From Costus lasius (lineage: Eukaryota; Streptophyta; Magnoliopsida; Zingiberales; Costaceae), in NCBI GenBank assembly GCA_027563935.2, contig CM050450.1:8601957-8665956 (forward strand): 64,000 nt of DNA, given 5' to 3'. The position numbers and the translations under genes were made by a program. The notes below the pieces were generated by a model. It had not been told where the DNA came from and made no database searches. It worked only from the letters and a program-made list of their open reading frames with translations. Below, piece by piece: positions 50,201 to 62,763 of the stretch (within the stretch, counting starts at the first letter, position 1; every line of letters starts with the position of its first letter).

Positions 50201-53200
50201 TAAATATAATTATTTTTATATACAATAATTATTTTATATATAAATAAATATTTTTATATATAAATAAATATTTTTTATAAAAATATATTATATACCAGTT
50301 CGGTCAGTTAACCGGCGGGTTGGCCAAGTCCCAAACCAATAACCGATCAATGGGTAGAAAATCGAACCGACTAAGAATCGTTCGGTTCGGTTAACTAGAA
50401 AACTAGTTCAGTTCGGTTTAGTTAACCGTGGTTCGACAGTTTTATGATTGTTTTGCACACCCCTAGGTACTAGTACATGGTTGGTACCAGTTAATTAAGT
50501 GTATATATATATATATACATGTATATACATACACATGTATATATATACACATGTGTATGCATGTATATATATACACATGTATATATATAAAAGTACTAAT
50601 TGGTACCAACGGTACCATGTTTCGACCTTTTTTTTAAACTTTTGGGTAGACCCCTCTTATACACGCACAAACATATGAGTTTAGGGCCATACCGACTGGT
50701 ACCATTAAATACCTTATGTCGATATGTATTAATATTTACCTATTTTGGTTGAAACCAATATTTGAAAGCATTGCCTTGTACCACATGATAGCGTCACTAG
50801 GATTATACTTGACTGTGCAGTAGGCATGACATCAAAGGGTTTGGAAACATGTTTTCAAGTATTAGAGAAATTAGAGCTTTTATCTTATCATAGCTAGGCT
50901 TCCAATTAAAAGATGGGAAAGCAAAAGATAAATGGTCCAGAGTAACTAAATATCTTTTCTCAAGGCAATGAGCACATTCAAATCTGAAGGTGGCAAACCA
51001 ACATTAGAAGAAACAATGCAAACTTTGAGTACGAGGCCGTTTGTTATATACACTTGCAACAAAGGAAGCCTGATGAATGTAGATGATTGTGGCGTTAGTG
51101 GTATATTCAGGAGATAAACATTAGAAGCGGTGGGTCCAAGGTGTGAAGGAGAGGGAATAAAAAGTGGTATAAATGGAACTGTAGAATATTGGTGAGTCAA
51201 ACTTGAGTAGTAGGTGGTAGTAACATCAATAGAGATGTATTGCCTGTGTCCAATATGATCATAACATTTATAAACTTTTTTATATTTGAGAGTATCTTAC
51301 AGATCATGGGGTCAATTTCCCGATTAGATCTAAGAGAACGAAGTGAATGAAGACTTATTAGTAAGATAGTAGACATTACTTGATTCATGCCTCTATCAAC
51401 CGTCACCCTTATTTGCATGGCTTGAAAGATCCAAAATTCCAATGAGTTGGGAAAAAGTAGCAAGATAATTTAAAGATTTTGTAAGAGAGTTAATAAGAAG
51501 TAAATTTCTAGCCAAGGTAGGTATATACATAACATTACATATAGAAATTTCAGAAGATATGAAGTATATCATTATCTTGGAACTAAGGTGGAAGAGTCAT
51601 CAAATAATGTATGATAAGCAAAAGTATGATGATCAGAAAATTGTCAGCGATCACTTATATGTGATGAAACCTTACAATATAAGATCCATTTCGAAGAGGA
51701 AAAAGACTCGGAGAGCTATACTACTATTTTTTGTGAGGGTAGCGATGACTGAGGATGTTGTAAGAGAGTTAATTAGAAGTAAATTTCTAGCCAAGGTAGG
51801 TATATACATAACATTACATATAGAAATATCAGAAGATATGAAATATATCATTATCTTGGAACTAAGGTGGAAGAGTCATCAATAATGTATGATAAGCAAA
51901 AGTATGATGTTCAGAAAATTGTCAGCGATCACTTATTATATGTGATGAAACCTTACAATATAAGATCCATTTCAAAGAGGAAAAGACTCGGAGAGCTATA
52001 CTACTATTTTTTGTGAGGGTAGCGATGACTGAGGATGAGGAGAAAGTTGAAGATTGAAGGAGCCTCTCGTAGTCAATAACAGATATAGTAATAGTAGGCC
52101 CAATAGAACTATAGAAGTCTCAGTCACTATAGTGGTAGAGGTAGGTGTTGAGGTAGGAGTTACGACATGAACATAGGGTGGATGACTAAGCTTTTTCCAG
52201 CATTTGTTAGAGGGATGATTGGAGTGTCTATAGTGAATGCATGGAGAAAAACTAGGCCCACAACCTTGTCCATGGCTAGATGAAATTATCTCTGGATCTA
52301 GCAACAATTAGAATGGAAGCCTATATTTTGGTAAGTAGAGGAGTAAATATTTGCAAAAGTTGTGAGAAGGCATGCTTAAAATCTATAGTGGCATCAAGCA
52401 ACAGGTTACTTGGGCAACAATATACAAATTAATAGACCAACATAAACTTTGGCAGGAAAGTCCCGATGCTACATTACAAATCTTAGAGATTCACCATAAA
52501 TGGGTGATATAATTACTGATAATCCCACTTAAAAGAAAGAATGATATTCTTAGAGTGATTTGTTTTCTTGCTTTATATTAAAAATTGCCTCATATAAAGA
52601 ATAAACTCTTAAAAAAATTCTTTGTTAGAGAATGAGTTTTTACATAAATTGCCTCACACTTATTTGACAATAAAAAGAAATAAAACAATTCTTTGAATGT
52701 GGGACATTATACTATAGAGCTAAGAAAGAACATCAAAATTAGATGTTTTCCACATGGTGTAGATAGGGCCTATTGTTACAAGAGGAGGCGAGTGAGTGTG
52801 ATGAAAATTCCCATAAGAAATGAAGAATAATTGGAGTGCCCTTACGCATAAAATATAGTTAGTATCATTAAATTTATGGTAATACCTTGAAGAAGATGAG
52901 GCGTGACATCATAGGTAGGGTTGGGGAGATCCATGATCCATTCTCCATGGACTAGAGAATAAAAGAACTAGGAGATGCTTTTCATATACCCTAATCCTTG
53001 GAAGACTTTGCCGTCAAGGAGAGCTATGCTGATGGTTAGAAATAAATTGTGGTTGTTTGCTGAAATTTTTGGACATTAACAATAGACAATTGAAGTCACC
53101 AATAACAATGGATGCTAACCATCATTGATGGTGGTAACAACTAAGGAGCCTTGTTTTTAGATGGGGGCAGCAACTAAACATGTTCTACGTGGATGTTGGC

Positions 53201-56200
53201 GCATGCAGGCCCAAGGGAGAGAGCAACTCCATGTTGCCAGGGAAATAATGCCTGGGCTCAAGCAGTGCTATTTTATTAGAGTGATTCTTTTTCTAACAAG
53301 AAAAAAAATGGAAAAGAGAAATAAATGTTGCGAGAATTTTATAATCCTGAGACCAGATATCAAGTGATATAGTTTCTATAATTATATAGTTAATGTTTTG
53401 TGCTAAGCCAAACTTTTGTAACTCCAAATGAAAATGATATATGCCATGACTAAATATCATTTCTTCTAGTCATCATTCAAATTTAAATCTAAACAAATCA
53501 GTGCGTCTGAAGTGCATCTTCTCTTCTACTTTCTTAGGTTCTTATGCACATGTAAGCTTTCCTTTGTGAAAATGGTCTGGTTATCAACTAATAGTTTCCT
53601 TAGTTTCTTCTCTTCTCTAAATCTGTATCAGCTTCCAAATGTAGTCATCTTTCCTCTGGGGGTACCTCATGTCACCTATAGTGGGAGGAGCTCTAGTGGA
53701 TTTTTATGGTGGCAAGATAGTAATGGCATGGGGGGTGACTTTATGGTCATTGGCTACTCTTTTAACACCTTGGGCTGCAGAAACTTCTTTATGGGCTCTA
53801 CTTGCAGTGAGAGTTCTTCTAGGGGCTGCTGAAGGAGTAGCACTACCAAGCATGAACAACATGGTTTCGAGGTATGCATGTCTTTTCTCTGAAATTTCCC
53901 TGTATTGGTCTTTCCTAACCAAAAATTTAGTGGAGTTAGTGTGTGCCTTGATTCAGCTTGTTGAATTTCCAAATTATCAGTATTGAATTTCTTTCTTTTC
54001 TTATCAGTCCCGTGTGTATTTTTAAGTTGCTAAACTAGCTTTTATCTTCTAGGTGGTTCCCTCAATCAGAAAGATCAAGGGCAGTGGGGATTTCTATGGC
54101 TGGGTTTCAACTTGGTAGTGCAGCTGGATTGTTGATTTCCCCTATAATTATGTCACGAACTGGAATTTTTGGGCCTTTTATAATATTTGGATTATTTGGA
54201 TTTCTCTGGGTGTTAGTATGGGTGTCAGCAATGTCAAGTACACCTGAGAAGCATCCCCAAATATCCAAGTCCGAGCTAGATTATATTAGACTGGGTAAGA
54301 AACAACCAATTCCCAGCAGCAAGAAATTTGAGAAGGTTACCATGATCCCTCCTTTCAAGAAATTACTATCGAAGTTGCCTACATGGGCTTTAATTTGTGC
54401 AAATGCCATGCATAGCTGGGTAAGATTTACATGCCACTTGTAAGTTGTGCCAGCATTTTCATTGAGCATGTTATTACTTAATGTGGTATATATACTTATC
54501 TGATTAGAGCAATGAATGTGATTATTTGAACAGGGCTACTTTGTAATTCTTTCATGGATGCCAATTTACTTCAATACAGTAAGTACTCTTTGTTCCTGCA
54601 CATGCTTCAGACTTGTCCTTGGCTGAAAACCTGATTTAAAACAGGTTTATCGAGTTGATCTACGAGAAGCAGCATGGTTCAGCGCACTTCCATGGGTGAT
54701 GATGGCTGTTTTAGGGTATTTTGCTGGTGCATGGTCGGACTTGTTGATTCAAAATGGTTTTAGTATTACCTTCACGAGAAAAACAATGCAGGTAATTATT
54801 ATCCAAATTCTTAATCGGTGAAAAACCTGTTTGAGTATATTGGCATCTTTGCTTGTTATGTTTTATGGTAGTTTAAGTGGTCACATGCGTAGATTTTAAT
54901 CTTGGTCCATATTGAGCTTACGGTCCAACCCTGAACTGATTTTTGAACATGATGGACCTCTTGTATCAATACACCTGGTTGGCTGGTATGCTATGTACCA
55001 TTTATTGTATGTTCGGTATATTCTGTGAAGACATGACTAGTACATTAAACAATGGCCTCATGTGTAGGGTTATGGGATTATCCTATATATATGTTTATAT
55101 CTCTTTTTTTAGGTTATAGAGAATAACAAAACTTTTTCTCCACTGGCTTGGTTGCAGAGGAATTAGTTACACTTTTCTACTTGTAACTATTCCCAGATTC
55201 ACCGTTCTCCCCACTGCACCACTACAACCTTTCTGCTGTCCTTTCCGTCATGGGGGGCCCCCTATTTCTCCTTGTCTGCCTTATACCTTTGCCTGTCAAC
55301 TACTCCAACACTTTATCATCTCCTCTCTTTTCTATTTTTCTTTCAACAGTCCAAGCTGCTGCCTCTAGGTTCGACGGCAATCCTTCTTCTCTTTCTTTCC
55401 ATGAGATAATTTCTTTGCTATTTTCTACTAGTAACTCTTAATCTGGACCACAATAATACATCTTTTATCTATGGTTTTCCTCTTTACCCTAGTCTTATTT
55501 AGTAATTTGCTAGGGTGCTTAAAATTTTCTTTTCAGTATCTTTCCTCATGGCTACTTTGGTTACTTCCTCCTTTCATGATGTAAACAAGACTCTCCATAT
55601 TTTTAATACGTTTCATAAGTTGAATGCTACTAATTGTCACGTCTTGTTACGCTGTTTTTAGCTTTATGGCTGGGTCTCAATTCTCAAGGCAAATGAATGG
55701 AGTTACTTTTGAAACTAATGTCGTCAAGTAATCCAAGTTTATTTCGCTGCATCCATTATAGATTTCCAGTGGTGTAATCAGCTTGGTGTTCTATCTTTTC
55801 CACAATGTATATAGAGCTCTCACTTTCATCTTGTGTTCATGGCATTGAGTATGATGCTTGTGAGCATGACAAAGATCTTCAAGTGTCCTTTTCTCCAAGG
55901 CAGAGTTGCAGATGTTTGTGTTCTTTTGAGTTAGTTTGCTTTGATATTTGTGATTCTAGTCCAATCTATACTTGTTTACGTTTTGGATATTTGTTGCTTT
56001 TATTGACAACTACATTCAAGAGGCCTGCATATACTTGTTGAAGTTTAAATTTGATGTTTTTTTTATTTTTCAAACCTTGTACTCCAAGACAAATTTAATT
56101 TGTCTTCCTAAAACATTTTAACATTGATAATGCTTTCAAACACATGAAATTTGATTTCACTATTATAACACTTTACATGATATCGAGCATCAAACCAATT

Positions 56201-59200
56201 ATGCATACCCATTTAAGCAAAATGATATGATCATACACTAAAGTCATCCGCTTGTACACTTCTATTTCAAAGTTATGCTCCTAGCCAATGTTAGGATGAT
56301 AAGTTTTTTGTTCTTGTCATCTCATAAATAAAATCGCTACTCTTGCCTTGCTCATGCAACAACTTTTCCTTTTTAATTTATTGTTGATCACTATTTACTT
56401 AAATTTTGTGTTTTAGGTGGCGTAGTTTTTATTAATCTCCAACTTGATTATAACAAGCTATCTCAAATGATTTATACTGTATCTTTTTATAATTCTCTTG
56501 TATTCTAAAAGGATACGTTATCTCGACCTTACTCATAAATAATACATTCTTTAACGTTACCTTTTAAAGATGTAATTACACTTTTCCTTATCTAGTATCC
56601 CATTCTTTGCATTTGACATTTGACACTACGATCTTCATTTACCACTAAGAACCCTTGTCCTCCACCCTCATCATCGCCTTTGCAAGTTTACTAATAGCTT
56701 CTTTAGATTATATTCCATCTAGTTCCTCATTAGTCTACAATCTACATCATTTGAAATCTTAGATTTAAGAGTATTTTGCTCCATAGCCTGCCTCTGATCT
56801 CCATTTGCCAATTGCTTTGTGTGACGTTAAGGCTGCTTCTATTTAGCCTCCTCTTTTTCAGTTGTTTCATTTGATCGTTTGTCACCTTCTTTAAACATGT
56901 TGCCCCATCTTTACCCTTGTTTTTTATTTATAAAATTACAAGGATACTATTGTGCATCCCATATTCAAAGTTGTTATGGATGTTGAAATGATAGTTACTC
57001 TTCGACGTACATGGGATCTTGTTCCTATTTAATATTCTCCATGTTGCTCACGGATAGGCATTACCATCAAGTTTTATCTTATAGCTTTATCGATAAATAT
57101 GAAGCACAATTGATTACTAAATATTACAGCTAGATATTTGGTGTTCATTATTTTAGAACATTCTCAGTTGTGACTCACAATGCTATCAAAGGCAAATTGG
57201 ATTCGTATCTAGGCACAAGATATGCACGAGGCATTGCCTCAAAAATTCCTTAATGTATCTCTTTCACAACATGATGCCTAGCCATGTGTTTTGTCAAGGC
57301 ACACGCCGTGGGTGCATACCTGTCATCATCTATGATTTTGATGACTCTAATCTAGAGATGGAAGAATAAAAACCAATAGTGATGAGCATATGAATGACTG
57401 ATTATGAATGATGACAAAGAGTGCCTAATGCCATTCATGTTTTTTATCACTTAGGACAAGAAACAGATGAGAATACAAAGCAATAATGATGGGCATTGAG
57501 ATTATGATGTGTGTCTTTTTTTCTTTTTTTTTTTTTTCCAATATTTGAGATTATGACTTGTGATTCTATGATGTTGTAACTATGATCATTTATGTTTTAT
57601 GGAATGTGATTATCTAAATACCAAAAACTATGCTTTTGAGGTTTAACTTATACAGGGGTCATAGTATTTATTTAAGTTTTTGTTTAATCTAGACTTAATG
57701 TATATCTTGTAAATTTTTTAGTATCATTATAATTTGTTAGAATTTTGCATCTTGCTTCCCTTAATCCCTTGAATGAATGACATGTGCTTTGGGTATTCAA
57801 GACCTTGGCCTCATACTATGCCTAGCACTAGTTGCTGGATTGAATTCAACATGTGTATTACTTTTTGTAGGCATTACTCAACATTGGACTTTCTTTTGAA
57901 TGGAAATCAATAATGTTTTTTATGGTGTCCTTTTTAAATAGTTTATATGAACTAAACTCTAGAGTATTTTGCATAAGTAGAGTGGAATCTCTTGTTTACA
58001 ACCTTTGCAAGGCAATACATAATTTAAAGATGAGTGGATAGGCTTGGTTTAATAATTTTTGTTATGTAGTTTGAGATATTGATCTCCATGATAGTAAATA
58101 TGGGATAGTGTAATAATACAATTAATTATCATGTAATGAGAGCGATGAAAGCATTGAACAATTATTCTTCACTTTCTCCTACTAGGTTGAGATATAGAAG
58201 CTTACACTATACTTGTGCGGTTTTGCCTGTGTTATGTTGGAAGTGAATGGTTTACAATTGCCTTAAGATTACTTTTAATCTTGTGGGAAATGAATAATGA
58301 TTTCATCATGATGACATTATTAACCAATGCAACAATTTATCACGTGAGATAGATGCAGGAGGTTCTATGTTAAAGTAACACTTATGACTAAACTTGTACG
58401 ATACCAGGTAATTTTGGATGTGTTGGGAAAGGTTCAAATAATTCATGAAATCTCCGTAGAGAACTCAAGGCTGAAAGACTTTCATTGGATAAAATGAAAT
58501 CTTGTAGCAATGTTATGATGCTACAATGAAGTAATATAGTAATAATATCATGTGTTCCTCATGTATATACCATTAGCATGATTAAGAGGAACGTGTATGT
58601 GAGGTTATGAGGTTGCATCTTATAATGTATATATTTTTTTCATTTCCCATTAATATATCACACACTTGCATTTGGCAAAAAAAATTATTGAAGACTCGAA
58701 AGAGTTGTGATGCTTGCAGTTTACAATGACGACATTCTTACTAGTAATGATCATGAATCAGTTTTCACTGTCATAAAACTTGGAGAAAAATTTTATCGCT
58801 ACAGATCTGTGACATCCTAAATATTTTTGAATAGAAATGGCAGCAGAGTGATAACAGATCTTTTTTTTCTCGAAGGAAGTATACCAGTGATCATGAAAAA
58901 ATTCCTCTTGGCTGCAAGCGTATTGGCATTCCCATAAATTTCAGGAAGTTTTCAGATTTTAATAAGGATTTGAATCGATTGAGTCTTTGCAGATTAGAGG
59001 GAAAATACTTTTCTTTTATATGATATGATATTTCTTTTACAATTAAAGTGCTTAGTCAATTTATGTAAAATCCTGACAATCACTTTGGGTTGTTCTATTA
59101 ATATCATTTGTTATATTTAAATTTCTCATCGGTTAGTCTTTTTTATAAGAAAGAGGGCAAAATTTTAGCAAGTTTCAAATTATGTTTATGCAAAGCATGT

Positions 59201-62200
59201 TAGTTATATTGAGAATAGAAGGTCTACTTGGAGTTATTCTATATTTTATGGGAGAATTTTTTGCTATGTGGAGTAAGAAACAACATATAGCTGTAGGGTC
59301 CAACTCAGAATTTGAGTATAAAACTATAACTTGTTGTGCATGTGAAAAGATGTGGTTGAATTTCATGATTATGCATTGTGGCAATAAGACAACGCCATAT
59401 GTTTCAATTGAAGAGCAACTATTGACATTTTCACTTTTGCATTGAGTACTTCTTGGTTTGTGAAATTATAGAATTAGGCATGCTCTAGCGCAAGGGAAAT
59501 GTTCAAATATATTTATTTACATGTAGAGCTTGATTAGTTCTATTTTGGGTGGTTTCATGTGGGAAGGTTATAATTTTTTCCAAGTTGTGGAAACAATTCT
59601 ACTTTTCTCTCTTAATTGAACCAATTGAAGGCTGTATGCTACGGTCATAGAAAACCTAGATCAAAATTTCACTGTCTTCCTCTAGCATGCAAGATAGCAT
59701 CATTTAGTTAAACTTTATTTATTGATTTGTTTATTAATTAGAATTCCCTCCCACTCCATTAAATTATGCTCCTCTATTTTCAATCGCCATCTCATGTCAA
59801 CTTGTTATTTAGATCTTATTCGGTCCTTCAAAACAGCTAGGTCCCCTCTCTAGTTTTCTTGTAACCAGCATTCCTTTTATTAACTTACAGCCACTTCTAT
59901 TGCATTTACATCTGCCAAACTATATGCATTCAGCTAATCGTTGCCTGCAATCGTCTCTCTGCCTCCACAAACATTGAATCATAAACAAAGGGGAAATGAT
60001 GAAGCTGCAACCCACTCAACCGATTGACATGATCCACATCATGGATGACTTAAATGTGGTTTGCCTCCTCCCTGCCACTTCTCTAGGTGCTGCTGCTATC
60101 TTTAATCGCTTATTTCCTGCCTTTTGAGGTAAAGGATCATCTGTAGACTTACTCCCTCATCTCATATTGAGATGATAAGTCATCACCATAATTATGCCAC
60201 TTCAGCTGCATGATAACACTGCCTCCCGCACCTGCATCCAGAAATCACGTGCCATTTCAGCCGCACGACAATACTGCCTCCCCTATCTGCATGCACAAAT
60301 CACATGCTACTCGGCAACGTTGTCGCCTGCCTTGCAGATCCATCCACCACCCTAGCTCGATTATCATACAACTTGTAGTCAGGATGTCACACGATCACCT
60401 GCATCTTGTTGCCACCTGCATTCATCTGCCACTTTCATGACTACTTGACCCACAACCCACTATTTCGATCATGGAAGTGCAAAAACTAGTGTCAAGAAAC
60501 ATAGTTACCATGTATGTAAAGAAGGGTTGCAAATTACAAACACAAAAAAGGGAAAATTGTGAAAAACAAGAAATAGGTCAAATTTTTATAATAATGGCTG
60601 TGGGTGATTTTCTTTCAGAAAAAATGAAATTTAAGGATGAGTGATTTTTCTATCTACAAAATGCATCGGCTTTTGTAGTTTGGGTTAATTCATCCGAGTC
60701 AAGTTCATTTTGTGGAGGAGACTTATGTAATTGGACTAATTATTAATTAATTAGTGATTGCCAACTAATTTTTTTTTGTTTATGGATGATACTTCGTTGA
60801 TGGGTTAGTGATTAACTAATTTGTGGCTATTATGTGTTTATGGATGATATTTCGTTGATGGGTTAGTGATTAACTAATTTGTGGCTATTATGTGTTTATG
60901 GTATTGTCTAAAAGCATATGTATTTGTATTTGTATATGTATTATGCATGAGTGTATATTAAGGATCAAAAAACCGGTCACGGCCTCTGATACTGAAAACC
61001 CCTTATTGCTTAGGTTCTTAAAATTGTGTCATGGATAACCATCTAAAGCTGTTAATTGTTAATAGTCCTAATTACATTCTAGATAATACCAATGATACAA
61101 GTGCGCGGCCTACAGAATTTCTCACTGATTGTTGGCTGTTAAATAGTGTATTATTTGAAATCAGTTCTCAGTTTACTTTTAGGAGCTATGGTCCTTGAGC
61201 AAGCTAGTTAGCTTTTCAATATGATGTGTACCTTATCATCTGAATTATGTTAGAGAATTTGAGTTTTTTATTTCAAGATATATGGTACCTTGAAGAATCT
61301 TACTGGTCATTATCAGAAGTTTCTTAACATTGATTAGTTTCTTAAAATTGCTGTTCAAAGAGACAATGTCACAGGCGTGTGCTATCCTCCGATTGCTGTT
61401 GTCTAATTTACCCAGAAGACCTAGTTTGGTGGCTTCTGTACGAGTCTCTGCTAACCGAGCAATTGTGTGCATGTCAATCTAGGTTCATTGATTGATTTCA
61501 GTGACTATTGTATTAATAAAAATATGTAGTGGGACAGAACAATAATCTCCACATATAAAACCAAGTAATGAGAATAAGCTAATATACCTTAATTACTGAT
61601 GCAGTTCTCCCACTTTTGATATGAGACTAAACAATCAAGGAGGCATAACATAACATGCAACTGATACTACGTTTTAAAATTAGTTACAGTTTTGTTTTTA
61701 TACGAATAAGTTATTATTTCACAATATTTTCTCTTTGTTAAAAAGAAAAGGATAAGGACATCTGACAAAAAAAGAAATTAGGTTTTTGGTAAATTAGTGA
61801 TCTATACATGTGACTTTTTCTGACATTTTTAATATCTGACTTGTTTATAGTATAGCTTTTTCAGATGAATTTTACAAATTGATTCACCATCTTTTATAAA
61901 ACTAGTAAGGTTTCTTTTTCTCATTGCAATTTACTAGTCTATAAATGTGACTGTGGCAGAATAAACTTTTATCCCACATTATCTGTTGACTTGATTGGCG
62001 ATAATCATGAAAATATTTTCCTATGTCTTGGTTAACTTACGTCTTTGTATCACAGCAAACTTGTTTCCATTGGTGCATTTCATCTCAGCTTTAGCATTTC
62101 AATCTCAATTAAAGCCCATCATCGAGTTGAAATAAGTTTTCTGTGTAATCATTGTTTACCTATGATGGTCGTCTTGTATGTAACTTTTAAAATTGTGTGT

Positions 62201-62763
62201 ATGCAGTCAATTGGTTTTTTGGGTCCTTGCTTTTGTCTTCTTGGACTGAATGCTGCTAAAAATCCTTCCGTAGCTTCTTCTTGGCTTACTGCAGCAGTTG
62301 GCTTGAGTTCTTTCAGCCATTCAGGTTTTTTGGTAAATCTCCAGGTCAGTCAATCTTAGAACCTATTTGTTTAAATTATCTAGCAGCTGCAGTAGTATTT
62401 CCGACCATATTTTTCCTATTTCAGGAGATAGCCCCACAGTATGCTGGTGTTTTACACGGTAAAAGTTTGTTGTGTCCTCCTGAGTGTATATGTATATTAA
62501 TCTCTCTTATATTATTAGTATGATTGAACATTTAATACGTTTTCTATTCAATGATAACAGGAATGTCAAATACTGCTGGTACTTTGGCTGCAATAACAGG
62601 AACTGTTGGAGCTGGCTTCTTTGTAGAGAAGATGGGTTCTTTTAATGGTTTTTTATTACTGACATCATTCCTATATTTCATTAGTACACTTTTCTGGAAT
62701 ATCTTTGCCACTGGAGAGCGCATTAATATCAGTGGTGCTGATGAAGATCCTTCGACAAAGTGA
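44265..62763 (+). CDS. PHT4;3: Plastid anion transporter of the SLC17/PHT4 family, PHT4;3 (ANTR3)-like, 530 aa
   Basis: Eight coding exons join in phase with GT-AG borders: 44265-44696, 53645-53871, 54053-54419, 54534-54578, 54645-54791, 62207-62344, 62425-62458 and 62561-62763. The first in-frame ATG is at 44265. Residues 1 to about 90 are rich in Ser and Arg with few acids, like a chloroplast transit peptide. The major-facilitator core begins with ALALCNADRVVMSVAIVPLS, then GYLMSPIVGGALVD, RVLLGAAEGVALPSMNNM, the loop motif WFPQSERSRAVGISMAGFQ, MHSWGYFVILSWMPIYFN and GFFVEKMGSFNGF. These match Arabidopsis At3g46980 (PHT4;3). PHT4 proteins move phosphate or other anions across organelle membranes; the substrate here is unknown. 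Introns 1 (8948 bp) and 5 (7415 bp) are unusually long. Confidence 0.94.
45337..45941. mobile_element. Tourist-like (PIF/Harbinger-type) MITE in intron 1 of PHT4;3
   Basis: The ends CTGTTTACTAGAGTGGATGG and CCATCC...TTCTAGTAAACAAGGC are inverted repeats, and TTA flanks both sides (45334-45336 and 45942-45944), as expected for PIF/Harbinger. The 605-bp interior has a striking purine-rich GAGGCGGCGAGC-type block at 45440-45780. It creates long but meaningless open frames on the other strand. Confidence 0.7.
46403..46978. mobile_element. hAT-like MITE, diverged, intron 1 of PHT4;3
   Basis: It starts TAGAGGTGTTCACC and ends TTGCACACCCCTA, with GGTTTGGTTAAC-type words inside. It resembles the element at 50042-50465. 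The flanking 8-mers (GATAAAAC and TTAAAAAC) match only partly, so this copy is older. Confidence 0.6.
50042..50465. mobile_element. hAT-like MITE with perfect 8-bp target duplication, nested in the copia remnant
   Basis: The element begins TAGGGGTGCAC and ends TTGCACACCCCTA. GGTACTAG lies directly on both sides (50034-50041 and 50466-50473). Eight-base duplications and these ends fit hAT superfamily MITEs. The 424-bp interior repeats GGTTAACCG-type words and has no coding capacity. Confidence 0.85.
50501..50591. repeat. Alternating purine-pyrimidine (TA/CA) microsatellite
   Basis: A run of ATATAT, ACATGTAT and ACACATGTGT words forms several short palindromes. It is close to the nested hAT-like MITE. 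Confidence 0.85.
51481..52037 (+). repeat. Young 279-bp tandem duplication
   Basis: Copy 1 starts GTAAGAGAGTTAATAAG at 51481 and copy 2 starts GTAAGAGAGTTAATTAG at 51760. By eye they differ at about five bases and a few small indels, roughly 97-98% identity. The unit lies inside the decayed copia element. Confidence 0.9.
60201..60310 (+). repeat. Two imperfect 55-bp tandem copies in intron 5
   Basis: TTCAGCTGCATGATAACACT at 60201 is followed at 60256 by TTCAGCCGCACGACAATACT, with matching continuations to about 60310. Roughly 80% alike. Confidence 0.7.
60777..60900 (+). repeat. 58-bp tandem duplication, about 2.1 copies, in intron 5
   Basis: TGTTTATGGATGATA starts at 60777 and again at 60835, and the word TGTTTATGG opens a third partial copy at 60893. 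The two full copies differ at about one base. Confidence 0.9.

Larger units (their letters stand above)
49797..50812 (+). repeat. Direct duplication (49797-49972 and 50664-50812) flanking the hAT-like MITE
   Basis: Both segments carry ACAAACATATGAGTTTAGG, then GAAACCAATATTT(A/G)AAAG and TTGCCTTGTA with GATAG(T/C)GTCA. They are about 80% alike by eye and about 870 bp apart. Confidence 0.7.
48600..52400 (-). mobile_element. Degenerate Ty1/copia retrotransposon in intron 1 of PHT4;3, antisense
   Basis: On the - strand a gag-type zinc knuckle (CIHYRHSNHPSNKCWKK) lies at about 52190-52245. A reverse transcriptase piece (FYMDNILLPVSASKDIYSV, the copia Y-V-D-D region with D-N for D-D) lies near 49290-49345. 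GKKKLIYLTITKSDISFII follows at about 48985-49040. An RNase H piece (GFYVDADYASNYDEK, then SKKQNMIARSSD) lies at 48730-48925. The order gag, reverse transcriptase, RNase H is that of copia. Many stops and deletions are present. LTRs were not recognised, so the outer limits are approximate. Confidence 0.75.
54792..62206 (+). other. Intron 5 of the PHT4;3-like gene (7.4 kb)
   Basis: AT-rich with short simple repeats, including a T-run at 57513-57538. No transposon protein could be recognised. The open frames in this interval have no familiar motifs. Two small tandem duplications are listed separately. Confidence 0.5.
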
